This document shows positions 51,634 through 59,800 of a DNA stretch of 64,000 bases, piece after piece. A model generated the notes under the pieces. It had not been told where the DNA came from. It searched no databases and worked only from the letters and a program-made list of their open reading frames with translations. The position numbers were made by a program, and so were the translations under genes. The stretch's first letter is position 1, and the number at the start of each line of letters is the position of its first letter. The stretch covers positions 1,302,001-1,366,000 of the forward strand of contig NZ_CP107845.1 of NCBI RefSeq assembly GCF_041431415.1, given 5' to 3'. This stretch comes from Streptomyces sp. NBC_00513 (lineage in GTDB: Bacteria > Actinomycetota > Actinomycetes > Streptomycetales > Streptomycetaceae).

Positions 51634-52668
51634 GTGCCCCATTCCCGCCGCCCGTCCGAGCCCCGCTACGGCAACCGGCCGACCATGAAGGACGTGGCGG
51701 CCCACGCCGGCGTGGGCCTGAAGACGGTCTCACGGGTGGTCAACGGCGAGCCGGGAGTGACCCCCGACACCGAGCGGCGCGTCCAAGAGGCCATCGACGC
51801 ACTGGGTTTCCGCCGCAACGACAGCGCCCGCGTGCTGCGCAAGGGGCGCACGGCCACGGTGGGCCTGGTCCTGGAGGATCTCGCCGACCCCTTCTACGGC
51901 CCGCTGAACCGGGCCGTGGAGGAGGTGGCCCGAGCCCACGGCGCCCTCCTCATCAACGGCTCCAGCGCCGAGGACCCGGACCGGGAGCGGGAGTTGGCCC
52001 TCGCGTTGTGCGCCCGGCGGGTGGACGGACTGATCGTGATTCCGGCCGGGGACGACCACCGGTACCTGGAACCGGAGATCCGGGCGGGCGTGGCCACGGT
52101 GTTCGTGGACCGCCCGGCGGGCCGGATCGACGCGGACGTGGTCCTGTCGGACAGTCTCGGCGGAGCCCGGGACGGGGTGGCCCACCTGATCGCCGGCGGC
52201 CACCGCCGCATCGGTTTCATCGGCGACCATCCGCGCATCCACACCGCGACGGAACGCCTGCGGGGCTACGAGGCGGCCATGGCGGACGCGGGCCTGCCGG
52301 TGTCCGAGTCCTGGGTCTCACTGGGCTCCACGACGCCGGACAGGGTCACGACGGCCGCCCACCGGATGCTGACCGACCGGGAGCCGGTCACCGCGCTCTT
52401 CGCGGGCAACAACCGGGTGACGGTCACCCTGGTCCGGATCCTGGCCGGCGGCGACCCGGTGGCGCTGGTCGGCTTCGACGACTTCGAGCTGGCCGACCTG
52501 CTGCGTCCCGGCGTGACGGTGGTCGCCCAGGACGCGGCCGCCCTGGGCCGCGTCGCCACGGACCGCCTCTTCCAACGCCTGTCGGGGGCCGCACTGCCGC
52601 CTGCCCGCATCGAACTCCCCACGCGCCTGATCCCGCGCGGCTCGGGCGAGATCCCCCCGAGGCCCTGA
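51634..52668 (+). CDS. LacI-family transcriptional regulator
   Basis: The 344-residue protein has a LacI DNA-binding head (about 17-65: TMKDVAAHAGVGLKTVSRVVNG) and a periplasmic-binding-like core with TVGLVLEDLADPFYG, FVDRPAGRIDAD and GFDDFELADLL. The start GTG 51634 has GGAG at five bases; an in-frame ATG at 51685 is an alternative. Typical ligands are sugars. The regulated genes are not evident; the AAA-Nudix gene lies divergently and a terminator follows. Confidence 0.9.
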   Translation: MPHSRRPSEPRYGNRPTMKDVAAHAGVGLKTVSRVVNGEPGVTPDTERRVQEAIDALGFRRNDSARVLRKGRTATVGLVLEDLADPFYGPLNRAVEEVARAHGALLINGSSAEDPDRERELALALCARRVDGLIVIPAGDDHRYLEPEIRAGVATVFVDRPAGRIDADVVLSDSLGGARDGVAHLIAGGHRRIGFIGDHPRIHTATERLRGYEAAMADAGLPVSESWVSLGSTTPDRVTTAAHRMLTDREPVTALFAGNNRVTVTLVRILAGGDPVALVGFDDFELADLLRPGVTVVAQDAAALGRVATDRLFQRLSGAALPPARIELPTRLIPRGSGEIPPRP

Positions 52669-52687
52669 CCGACGCCGAGCACCGGAC

Positions 52688-52713
52688 GCGGAATACGGGA
52701 TACGGGATACGGG
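52688..52713. repeat. Short GATACGGG repeat after LacI gene
   Basis: Three copies of an eight-base unit (GATACGGG, first diverged) precede the terminator hairpin. Small, no known role. Confidence 0.4.
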
Positions 52714-52729
52714 ACGATCCGGGATGCCG

Positions 52730-52764
52730 CGAGGCCCGGCCGGGAACACCCCGGCCGGGCCTCG
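52730..52764. terminator. Perfect 15-bp hairpin between LacI and DUF6986 genes
   Basis: CGAGGCCCGGCCGGG and CCCGGCCGGGCCTCG form a perfect stem around AACAC. The genes converge here, so it can terminate both. Confidence 0.8.
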
Positions 52765-52783
52765 GGCGCCCGGGTCGAACGGA

Positions 52784-54082
52784 TCAGGCCGTGGCCGTCA
52801 GGGTCGCGGAGCGGCGCGGGATCGCGAAGGCGTCCAGTTCCGCGCGGGTCAGGCCGGTCAGGGCGGTGACCTCGTCGGCGCCGACGGCTCCGCAGTCGAG
52901 GCCGCGGACCAGGTAGCCGGCCAGCGCCTTGGCGGTGGCCGGCTCGTCCATCACGTCGCCCTCGACCTTGGCCACGTACGCCTTGAGGCGCGCGGCGGCC
53001 GTTTCCAGGCCCTCGCGGTAGAAGGTGAAGACGGCCGCGTAGCGGGTCGGCAGGTGCGCGGGGTGCATGTCCCAGCCCTGGTAGTAGGCGCGGGCCAGGG
53101 CGCGGCGGGTGAGACCGTAGTGCAGCTTCCAGGCCTCGTGGACGTGCTCGGTGGTGCCGATCGGCAGGACGTTGGTCGAGCCGTCGGAGACGCGTACGCC
53201 GGTGCCCGCGGCCGCGACCTGCATGATGGCCTTCGCGTGGTCGGCGGCGGGGTGGTCGCTCGACTGGTAGGCGGCGGAGACCCCGACGCAGGCGCTGTAG
53301 TCGAACGTGCCGTAGTGCAGGCCGGTGGCACGGCCCTTGGCGGCCTCGATCATCCGGGCCACGGTGGCGGTGCCGTCGGAGGCGACGATCGACTGGCTGG
53401 TCTCGATCTGGATCTCGAAGCCGATCCGGCCCGGACGAAGGCCGCGGGTGATCTCGAAGGCCTCCAGCAGCTTGACGAAGGCGCCGACCTGCTCGGCGTA
53501 GGTGACCTTCGGCAGGGTGAGGACGAGGCCCTCGGGCAGGCCTCCGTGCGCGAGGAGCCCGGACAGGAAGATGTCCGTGGTGCGGATGCCGCGGTCGCGG
53601 ACGTTGGACTCCATGCACTTCATGCGGATGCCCATGTAGGGGGCGTTGGTGCCGTTGGCGAACGCTTCCGAGACGAGGCGGGCGGCGCGGGCGGCGGCCT
53701 GGTCCTCCTCCTCGTCGGAGCGGACGCCGAAGCCGTCCTCGAAGTCGACGCGCAGGTCCTCGATGGGCTCGGACGCGAGCTTGGCGCGCACCCGGTCGTA
53801 CACGGGCACGGCCAGTTCGTCGGAGATGCCGAGGACCTTGGCGAAGGTCGCGGCGTCCGGGGCGTGCTCGTCGAGGGCCGCGAGGGCCTGGTCGCCCCAG
53901 GAACGGATGGTGTCGGCGGCGAAGACGTCACCGGGGACGTAGACCGTGTGGATGGGCTGGCGGGTGCCGGGGTCGCCCGGGTAGTGGCGCGCGAGTTCCG
54001 CGTCCACCGGCGCGAGGGAGGCGCTGATGCCCTCGCTGACCGCGCCTGCGAGGCTCGTCGCCACCTTCTCCTGCTGACCCAT
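52784..54082 (-). CDS. HpcH/HpaI-aldolase-type DUF6986 protein
   Basis: The 432-residue protein shows the HpcH/HpaI/CitE TIM-barrel fold: DLRVDFEDGFGVRSDEEED (near 115), EIQIETSQSIVA (near 240) and YSACVGVSA with the barrel-type loops. Class II aldolases need divalent metal and condense or cleave pyruvate/acetyl-CoA-type substrates. DUF6986 is recalled, not searched. ATG 54082 has GAGGAGAG at about eight bases. A promoter and an inverted repeat lie directly upstream. Confidence 0.8.
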   Translation of the reverse strand: MGQQEKVATSLAGAVSEGISASLAPVDAELARHYPGDPGTRQPIHTVYVPGDVFAADTIRSWGDQALAALDEHAPDAATFAKVLGISDELAVPVYDRVRAKLASEPIEDLRVDFEDGFGVRSDEEEDQAAARAARLVSEAFANGTNAPYMGIRMKCMESNVRDRGIRTTDIFLSGLLAHGGLPEGLVLTLPKVTYAEQVGAFVKLLEAFEITRGLRPGRIGFEIQIETSQSIVASDGTATVARMIEAAKGRATGLHYGTFDYSACVGVSAAYQSSDHPAADHAKAIMQVAAAGTGVRVSDGSTNVLPIGTTEHVHEAWKLHYGLTRRALARAYYQGWDMHPAHLPTRYAAVFTFYREGLETAAARLKAYVAKVEGDVMDEPATAKALAGYLVRGLDCGAVGADEVTALTGLTRAELDAFAIPRRSATLTATA

Positions 54083-54098
54083 CGTGCACTCTCCTCTT

Positions 54099-54113
54099 TT
54101 CCGCTTCACGGAA
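54099..54113. promoter_or_regulatory. Inverted repeat in the DUF6986 5' UTR
   Basis: TTCCG and CGGAA flank CTTCA (minus strand reads as the same symmetric repeat). It lies between the promoter and the ribosome site. Confidence 0.5.
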
Positions 54114-54132
54114 TCTTAGATCCGTATTGCAG

Positions 54133-54161
54133 AATTTAGTCACGGGGTTCCGCTCCGTCAA
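54133..54161 (-). promoter_or_regulatory. Strong consensus promoter for DUF6986 gene
   Basis: On the minus strand TTGACG, a 17-bp spacer and TAAATT occur in order, close to the housekeeping consensus. The predicted transcription start is near 54126, about 44 bp before the ATG. Confidence 0.65.
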
Positions 54162-54191
54162 TGGTCCCCCGGCCCTCCCGGGGAAACGACT

Positions 54192-54226
54192 CGGGGCCGT
54201 GTGGTGACAAACACCACACGGCCCCG
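54192..54226. terminator. Perfect 15-bp hairpin after etfA
   Basis: CGGGGCCGTGTGGTG and CACCACACGGCCCCG pair perfectly around ACAAA, 41-75 bp after the etfA stop on its own strand. It separates etfBA from the DUF6986 gene. Confidence 0.85.
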
Positions 54227-54266
54227 GAGGCGGAGAGTACGCAGGTCAGCGAGTGACCCGAGGGTT

Positions 54267-55229
54267 TCAGCCCTTGCGCGCCTTGATCTCGCCGGTCAGC
54301 TGCGGGACGACCTCGAAGAGGTCGCCGACCACGCCGTAGTCGACCAGGTCGAAGATCGGGGCCTCGGCGTCCTTGTTGACGGCCACGATGGTCTTCGAGG
54401 TCTGCATGCCGGCCCGGTGCTGGATCGCGCCCGAGATGCCGGAGGCGATGTACAGCTGCGGGGAGACCGACTTGCCGGTCTGGCCGACCTGGTTGGAGTG
54501 CGGGTACCAACCGGCGTCGACGGCGGCGCGCGAGGCGCCGACGGCCGCACCGAGGGAGTCCGCGAGGTCCTCGATGATGTGGAAGTTCTCGGCACCGTTG
54601 ACGCCACGGCCGCCGGAGACCACGATCGCGGCCTCGGTCAGCTCGGGGCGGCCGGTCGACTCGCGCGGGGTGCGGGAGGTGACCTTGGTGCCGGTGGCCA
54701 GGGCGCCGAAGGTGACGGCGAGCGCCTCGACGGCGCCGGCGGCCGGGGCGGCCTCGACCGGGGCCGAGTTCGGCTTCACGGTGATGACCGGGGTGCCCTT
54801 GGAGACGCGGGACTTGGTGGTGAACGACGCGGCGAACACGGCCTGGGTCGCGACCGGACCCTCGTCGCCGGCCTCCAGGTCGGTGGCGTCGGTGATGATG
54901 CCGGAACCGATGCGGACGGCCAGGCGGGCCGCGATCTCCTTGCCCTCGGCGGAGGACGGGACGAGCACGGCGACCGGGGAGACGGCGTCGTACGCGGCCT
55001 GGAGGGCGTCCACCTTCGGTACCACGAGGTACTCGGTGAACTCGGGGGCGTCGGCGGTGAGGACCTTGACGGCGCCGTGCTCGGCGAGCACGGCGGCGGT
55101 GGCCTCGGCGCCGGCGCCGAGGGCGACGGCGACGGGCTCGCCGACGCGGCGGGCGAGCGTCAGCAGCTCCAGGGTGGGCTTGCGGACGGCGCCGTCCACG
55201 TGGTCGACGTAGACGAGAACTTCAGCCAT
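54267..55229 (-). CDS. etfA: Electron transfer flavoprotein alpha subunit
   Basis: The 320-residue protein starts [21 protein letters not shown] and ends in the FAD-binding domain with [40 protein letters not shown] and NKDAEAPIF, diagnostic of ETF-alpha. It pairs with etfB (56 bp upstream) and passes electrons from acyl-CoA dehydrogenases to the respiratory chain. It has a strong terminator right after it. Confidence 0.95.
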   Translation of the reverse strand: MAEVLVYVDHVDGAVRKPTLELLTLARRVGEPVAVALGAGAEATAAVLAEHGAVKVLTADAPEFTEYLVVPKVDALQAAYDAVSPVAVLVPSSAEGKEIAARLAVRIGSGIITDATDLEAGDEGPVATQAVFAASFTTKSRVSKGTPVITVKPNSAPVEAAPAAGAVEALAVTFGALATGTKVTSRTPRESTGRPELTEAAIVVSGGRGVNGAENFHIIEDLADSLGAAVGASRAAVDAGWYPHSNQVGQTGKSVSPQLYIASGISGAIQHRAGMQTSKTIVAVNKDAEAPIFDLVDYGVVGDLFEVVPQLTGEIKARKG

Positions 55230-55285
55230 GGGAATGCTCCTGCGAATGCGAAGAGGTCAGGGGGGTGTCGAGGTGACCGAAGCTC

Positions 55286-56071
55286 TTAGATGAACTTCTG
55301 GCCGGCCAGGAACTCGGCCAGCTGCTTGCCGCCCTCGCCCTCGTCCTTGACGATCGTGCCGGCGGTGCGCTCCGGGCGCTTGGTCGCGGAGTCGACTGCG
55401 GTCCAGGCGCCCTCGAGGCCGACCTCTTCGGCCTCCAGGTCCAGGTCCGACAGGTCCCAGGCCTCGACCGGCTTCTTCTTGGCGGCCATGATGCCCTTGA
55501 ACGACGGGTAGCGGGCCTCGCCCGACTGGTCCGTCACCGAGACGAGCGCGGGGAGGGAGGCCTCCAGCTGCTCGCTCGCGGAGTCGCCGTCGCGGCGGCC
55601 CGTCACGGTGCCGTCCTCGACCTTGACCTCGGAGAGCAGGGTGACCTGCGGGACGCCCAGGCGCTCGGCCAGGATCGCCGGGAGGACGCCCATGGCGGCG
55701 TCGGTGGACGCCATGCCGGTGATGACCAGGTCGTAGCCGGCCTTCTCGATCGCCTTGGCCAGCACCAGCGAGGTGCCCATGACGTCGGTGCCGTGCAGGT
55801 CGTCGTCCTCGACGTGGATGGCCTTGTCGGCGCCCATCGAGAGCGCCTTGCGCAGCGCGTCCTTGGCGTCCTCGGGACCCACGGTCAGGACGGTGATCTC
55901 CGCGTCGTCCGCCTCGTCGGCGATCTGCAGCGCCTGCTCCACGGCGTACTCGTCGAGCTCCGACAGCAGACCGTCGACGTCGTCGCGGTCGACGGTCAGG
56001 TCATCGGCGAAGTGCCGGTCGCCGGTGGCGTCGGGTACGTACTTCACACAGACAACGATCCTCAGGCTCAC
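55286..56071 (-). CDS. etfB: Electron transfer flavoprotein beta subunit
   Basis: The 261-residue protein starts at GTG 56071 after GGAGAG and has the ETF-beta features: IVVCVKYVPDATGD, ALSMGADKAIHVED, and DLVITGMASTDAAMGVLPAILAERLG. It is the first gene of etfBA. A TACT/AGTA palindrome lies about 110 bp upstream. Confidence 0.95.
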   Translation of the reverse strand: MSLRIVVCVKYVPDATGDRHFADDLTVDRDDVDGLLSELDEYAVEQALQIADEADDAEITVLTVGPEDAKDALRKALSMGADKAIHVEDDDLHGTDVMGTSLVLAKAIEKAGYDLVITGMASTDAAMGVLPAILAERLGVPQVTLLSEVKVEDGTVTGRRDGDSASEQLEASLPALVSVTDQSGEARYPSFKGIMAAKKKPVEAWDLSDLDLEAEEVGLEGAWTAVDSATKRPERTAGTIVKDEGEGGKQLAEFLAGQKFI

Positions 56072-56180
56072 GCCGGCTCTCCTACCGCATCGTCTATTTC
56101 TGATACCGCCTTGTGCAGGCAGCATAGGCGCCTTGTCGGGCGGATCCCGATCGGGGCGACCCGCGCCCCGACAGGAATGT

Positions 56181-56192
56181 TACTCGTCAGTA
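56181..56192. promoter_or_regulatory. TACT-N4-AGTA palindrome upstream of etfB
   Basis: TACT and AGTA flank CGTC, with partial TGT/ACA outer symmetry. It looks like a TetR-type half-site pattern known from fatty-acid regulators; this is suggestive only. Confidence 0.4.
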
Positions 56193-56202
56193 CACAGTTG
56201 GT

Positions 56203-56228
56203 GTTCCCTGGTGGCAAGGCCACCGAAC
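56203..56228 (-). terminator. Interrupted hairpin after the flavin reductase gene
   Basis: GTTC and GAAC, then GGTGGC and GCCACC, pair around AAG with a three-base bulge on one side. It lies about 45 bp after the flavin reductase stop on the minus strand. Confidence 0.4.
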
Positions 56229-56273
56229 TGTGATCTGCCCAACGCCGCCCGAACGGGCGCCGGCAGGGACGAT

Positions 56274-56810
56274 TCAGTCGCGCAACGCGTTGAAGCGACC
56301 CTGGTGATACAGCAGGGGACGCGCCTCGCCGGCCGGTCCCGAGGCGGGATCACCGGCCACCGCCTCCGCGATGATCACCCTGTGCTCCCCGGCGGGCACC
56401 CGCGCCACCACCCGGCACACCAGCCACGCGAGCACTCCCGAGAGCACCGGGACGCCGTGCGGACCCTCGACCCGCTGCGTGCCCGGACCGAAGCGGTCGG
56501 CTCCGCCGCGCGCGAACAGTCCCGCCAACTCCCGCTGGTGCTCGCCGAGTATGTGCACGCCGAGATGCGCGGAGTCCCGTATCACGGGCCAGCTGGAGGA
56601 CCCCGTTCCGAGAGTGAAGGACAGCAGCGGCGGCTCGGCGGAGACCGAGTTGAGCGAGGTCGCGGTGAAGCCGACCGGCCGGCCGCTCGGGTCGGCGGCG
56701 GTGATCACGGCGACCCCCGCGGCGTGTTGCCGGAAGACGGAGCGCAGCAGATCGGGTGAGCCGGGCCGGCCCGTGGTCGAAGAGGGGAACTCAGCCGTCG
56801 GGGCTGTCAT
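56274..56810 (-). CDS. Flavin reductase family protein
   Basis: The 178-residue protein has the FMN-binding split-barrel pattern: FRQHAAGVAVITAADPSGRPVGFTATSLNSVSAEPPLLSF and later LGVHILGEHQRELA and HRVIIAEAVA. Such enzymes use NAD(P)H to reduce FMN for a monooxygenase partner, for example in sulfonate use. ATG 56810 has AAGGAG at nine bases. It is behind a 26-residue leader peptide that may respond to sulfur status. Confidence 0.88.
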   Translation of the reverse strand: MTAPTAEFPSSTTGRPGSPDLLRSVFRQHAAGVAVITAADPSGRPVGFTATSLNSVSAEPPLLSFTLGTGSSSWPVIRDSAHLGVHILGEHQRELAGLFARGGADRFGPGTQRVEGPHGVPVLSGVLAWLVCRVVARVPAGEHRVIIAEAVAGDPASGPAGEARPLLYHQGRFNALRD

Positions 56811-56870
56811 GGAAGGACTCCTTCTGCCGCGCGGTCGCGGGCACGGTGGGGATCGGGCAGCCGGGGGCGT

Positions 56871-56951
56871 TCAGCGATCCCAACAGCGCGCGCTCGCGTA
56901 CCGGACGAGGTCCACGTGTGTCCGTCCGTAAAGCAGGAGTTCGTACCGCAT
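56871..56951 (-). CDS. Putative HVDL-type leader peptide, 26 residues
   Basis: The minus-strand ATG at 56951 opens MRYELLLYGRTHVDLVRYASARCWDR and ends at 56871, 60 bp before the flavin reductase start. The RTHVDLVRYASARC core matches short Streptomyces peptides that annotation pipelines call putative leader peptides, often ahead of sulfur-assimilation genes. The ATG is six bases after a -10 CAGGCT whose -35 is TTGACT, so it is leaderless. A cysteine near the end could sense cysteine supply. Confidence 0.75.
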   Translation of the reverse strand: MRYELLLYGRTHVDLVRYASARCWDR

Positions 56952-56957
56952 GTCGTC

Positions 56958-56987
56958 AGCCTGACGATCACCCGTGTACACAGTCAA
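56958..56987 (-). promoter_or_regulatory. Promoter of the leader peptide/flavin reductase transcript
   Basis: On the minus strand TTGACT (56987-56982), an 18-bp spacer and CAGGCT (56963-56958) are followed by six bases and the leader-peptide ATG. Strong -35 and leaderless geometry. Confidence 0.7.
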
Positions 56988-57109
56988 GCCGCAGCGGCCA
57001 GATGTCAGGCGCGTCACTCTGCGTACGGGCGCGCGCACCGGCGCGATCGGGTCCGGCCCCGCCGCGCGCCCGGCCGTCCGGGTGACCCCGAGGCCTCGCG
57101 TACGGGGCC

Positions 57110-57448
57110 TCACACGGCGGCTCCCAGGGCCGCGATCACGTCCGCCTTGCGGGGCATTCCGGCCGCCCGCCGCACGATCCGCCCGGCCGAGTCCAGCACC
57201 AGCACCGTCGGGGTCCTGTCGATGCCGAGCGCGCGCACCAGTTCCAGGTTCCGCTCGGCGTCGACCTCGATGTGCGCGACCCCGTCCACCATGGCCGCCA
57301 CCTCGGCGAGGATCCGCCGCGTCGCCCGGCAGGGCTGGCAGAACGCGCTGGAGAACTGGACCAGGCTGGCCCGCTCTCCCGGCTCCGCGCCGAGCTCCGC
57401 GACGCCCAGCCCCGCCGCGTTCCCGTGTCCGCGCACCTCGGCTCCCAT
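57110..57448 (-). CDS. Thioredoxin-fold protein with CQPC active site
   Basis: The 112-residue protein has the thioredoxin fold with VQFSSAFCQPCRATRR: active site CQPC in place of CGPC, then AHIEVDAERNLELVRALGIDRTPTVLVLDSAGR with the cis-Pro TPTVLVL. No signal peptide is evident. The altered active-site pair will change its redox potential. ATG 57448 is one option; GTG 57454 is another. It is divergent from PlsC. Confidence 0.83.
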   Translation of the reverse strand: MGAEVRGHGNAAGLGVAELGAEPGERASLVQFSSAFCQPCRATRRILAEVAAMVDGVAHIEVDAERNLELVRALGIDRTPTVLVLDSAGRIVRRAAGMPRKADVIAALGAAV

Positions 57449-57667
57449 CGACACCCGCCCGCTTCCGTTCGTACGCTGATGCGAGCGCCCCGCGGGTGCG
57501 CCGCATTCCCCACCGCTTCCCGGCGTGACGAGAATCTCCCCGGGCACAAGCGTCTGGGCTGGCCAGCAGCCCTCGTATGGGGCACGATCCCCATGGTCAG
57601 CGTACCTACGCTTCCGTAACTTCCGCCGGGAGCACCTCCCCAGGCAGAAAGGCGGGGTCTCCCCACC

Positions 57668-58390
57668 ATGGCTGAGCTCGTCTACCCTCCCGTGATCGGC
57701 GCGGCGCACACGCTGTTCCGCGCGCTGGACATCCGTATCGACATGAAGGGCACCGAGAACATCCCGCGCAAGGGCGGGGCGGTCCTGGTGTCCAACCACA
57801 TCGGTTACCTGGACTTCATCTTCGCCGGCCTGACGGCGCGGCCCCAGAAGCGCCTGGTGCGTTTCATGGCCAAGGAGTCGGTGTTCCGGCACAAGGTGTC
57901 CGGTCCGCTGATGCGGGCGATGAAGCACATCCCGGTGGACCGGGCGCAGGGCGAGGCGGCGTACCAGCACGCGCTCGACTCGCTGCGCGCGGGCGAGATC
58001 ATCGGGGTCTTCCCCGAGGCGACGATCTCCCAGTCCTTCACCCTGAAGACGTTCAAGTCGGGTGCGGCGCGCATGGCGCAGGAGGCCGGGGTCCCGCTGA
58101 TCCCGGTGGCGCTGTGGGGCACCCAGCGACTGTGGACCAAGGGCCGCCCGAAGGACCTCAAGCGCAGCCACATCCCGGTGACGATGCGGATCGGCGAGCC
58201 GATGGACGCGCCCTCGGACCAGTACGCCGGGGCGATCACGCGCCGGCTGCGCGAGCGCGTGCAGGAGCTGCTGGACGCGGCGCAGCGCGCCTACCCGACC
58301 AAGCCGAAGGGCTCCGAGGACTCCTGGTGGCTGCCGGCCCACCTGGGCGGCACGGCGCCCACGCCGGCGCAGGTCAAGGAAGCCGGCTGA
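57668..58390 (+). CDS. plsC: 1-acyl-sn-glycerol-3-phosphate acyltransferase
   Basis: The 240-residue protein has the acyltransferase motifs NHIGYLD (NHxxxxD, near 43-49) and GEIIGVFPEATIS (FPEG-like near 113) with a hydrophobic patch between. It acylates lysophosphatidate in membrane lipid synthesis. It has no clear transmembrane helix and probably associates with the membrane. The ATG at 57668 is preceded by GGCGGGG. Confidence 0.9.
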   Translation: MAELVYPPVIGAAHTLFRALDIRIDMKGTENIPRKGGAVLVSNHIGYLDFIFAGLTARPQKRLVRFMAKESVFRHKVSGPLMRAMKHIPVDRAQGEAAYQHALDSLRAGEIIGVFPEATISQSFTLKTFKSGAARMAQEAGVPLIPVALWGTQRLWTKGRPKDLKRSHIPVTMRIGEPMDAPSDQYAGAITRRLRERVQELLDAAQRAYPTKPKGSEDSWWLPAHLGGTAPTPAQVKEAG

Positions 58391-58564
58391 GCCGTCCGTC
58401 CGACGGATGGTTCACGTAGGCGGGCCGGGTGGCCGACCCGGGGTGGGTGCCGCGTCGGCGCCTTCCCCCGCCGCCGCCGGCCCGCTCGGCGTGGTGCGGT
58501 GCGTGGCCGGGCGGCCCGCCGAGCGCGCCCGATTCGCGTCACGCGATCCGGAGGGGGTTCCCGC

Positions 58565-59800
58565 ATGAGCGGGTTCGGGCGGTACCTGGCCGCGGCGCTC
58601 GCCGCGCGGTTCGCCTCCGAGGGCATGGGCATGGCCGTGGTGCTGTTGGCTCTGGAGCGCACCGGGGACGCGGCGTTCGGTGCCTTCGTCCTGACCGCCT
58701 GGTTGGCCCCGCACGTGCTGGCGGCCCCGCTCGCCGGGGCCGCCGCCGCGCGGGCGCGCAGCCCCCGGCTGTTCCACGTGGGCTGTCTGGCGGGGTTCAC
58801 GGCCGCGGTGGCCGCCCTGGCCCTGCTGTTGGGCCGCGCGCCGGCGCCGGCGGTGTTCGCGGTGGCGGCGCTCGGGGGCGCCTGCGGGCCGATGGTGACG
58901 GGCGGACTGTCCAGCCTGGTCGCGGGGTTGTGGCCGCCCGGCCCGGGCCGCGACCGGGCGTACGGCTGGGACGCCTCCACGTACAACGCGGCCGGGGTGA
59001 CCGCTCCGGCGGCGATCAGCCTGGTCGCGGCGACGGGTTCGGCGGCCTCCGCGATGGCACTGCCGGCGGCGGCCGGCGCGCTGGCGACGGTGCTGGCGGC
59101 GACGCTTCCGTACGGAACCCCGGGCGCGGGCCGGCCGCCGGGCGGACCCCGGGTCGGGGTGGGCGGCGGTCTGGCGGCGCTCTGGCGGGTCCGGGAGCTG
59201 CGGGCCATCACCTCGGCGACGACCCTGGCGTTCGTCGGCATCGGCTCGCTGACCACCACCTCGGTGCTGTTCGCGGCCGATCTGGGGAACCCGGGAGCGG
59301 GCGGGGTGCTGATGACCGCCTTCGCGGTGGGGGCGCTGGGCGGCTCCCTGACGCTGGGTCGGATCACGGCAGTGGCTCCGGGCCGGCTGGCCTGCGGGGC
59401 GTTGGCGGGGACGGGACTGGCTCTGGCGGGTGCCGCGTTCGCCCCTTCCGTCGCGTGGGCGGCGGTGGCGTTCGCGGTGGCCGGGGTGTGTGACGGTCCC
59501 CTGCTGACGGCCACGCTGCGGATCCGCTCGGACCACGCGCCCGACGGGGTCCGGACCCAGGTGTTCACGCTCGGGGCGGGGCTCAAGCTGACGGCCGCGT
59601 CGGCGGGCGCCGCCCTGGTGGGGTTCGCCGCCGACGCACCGCCGTGGACACTGCTGCTCGGGATCGCCGGGCTCCAGGCGGCCGCCGCGCTGCTGTACGC
59701 CGCGCAGGTGCGTGGCCCCGTACCGCCGGCGGCCGTCACAGCGCCGTCGGCAGCCTCCGCCACAGCTCCGACCGGTCCGCCGACTCCCGGAGGGCCGTGA
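58565..59800 (+). CDS. MFS transporter
   Basis: The 411-residue protein has about 12 helices with short loops and Ala/Gly-rich segments (LAPLAGAAAARARSPRLFHVGC). Motif-like loops are poorly conserved, and a substrate cannot be told. ATG 58565 has AGGGGG upstream. Its last 65 bp overlap the oppositely directed transglutaminase-like gene. Confidence 0.82.
   Translation: MSGFGRYLAAALAARFASEGMGMAVVLLALERTGDAAFGAFVLTAWLAPHVLAAPLAGAAAARARSPRLFHVGCLAGFTAAVAALALLLGRAPAPAVFAVAALGGACGPMVTGGLSSLVAGLWPPGPGRDRAYGWDASTYNAAGVTAPAAISLVAATGSAASAMALPAAAGALATVLAATLPYGTPGAGRPPGGPRVGVGGGLAALWRVRELRAITSATTLAFVGIGSLTTTSVLFAADLGNPGAGGVLMTAFAVGALGGSLTLGRITAVAPGRLACGALAGTGLALAGAAFAPSVAWAAVAFAVAGVCDGPLLTATLRIRSDHAPDGVRTQVFTLGAGLKLTAASAGAALVGFAADAPPWTLLLGIAGLQAAAALLYAAQVRGPVPPAAVTAPSAASATAPTGPPTPGGP

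Noticed and set aside
58393..58407. Short CCGTC/GACGG hairpin after plsC as a terminator
   Set aside because: Only five base pairs and no supporting context.
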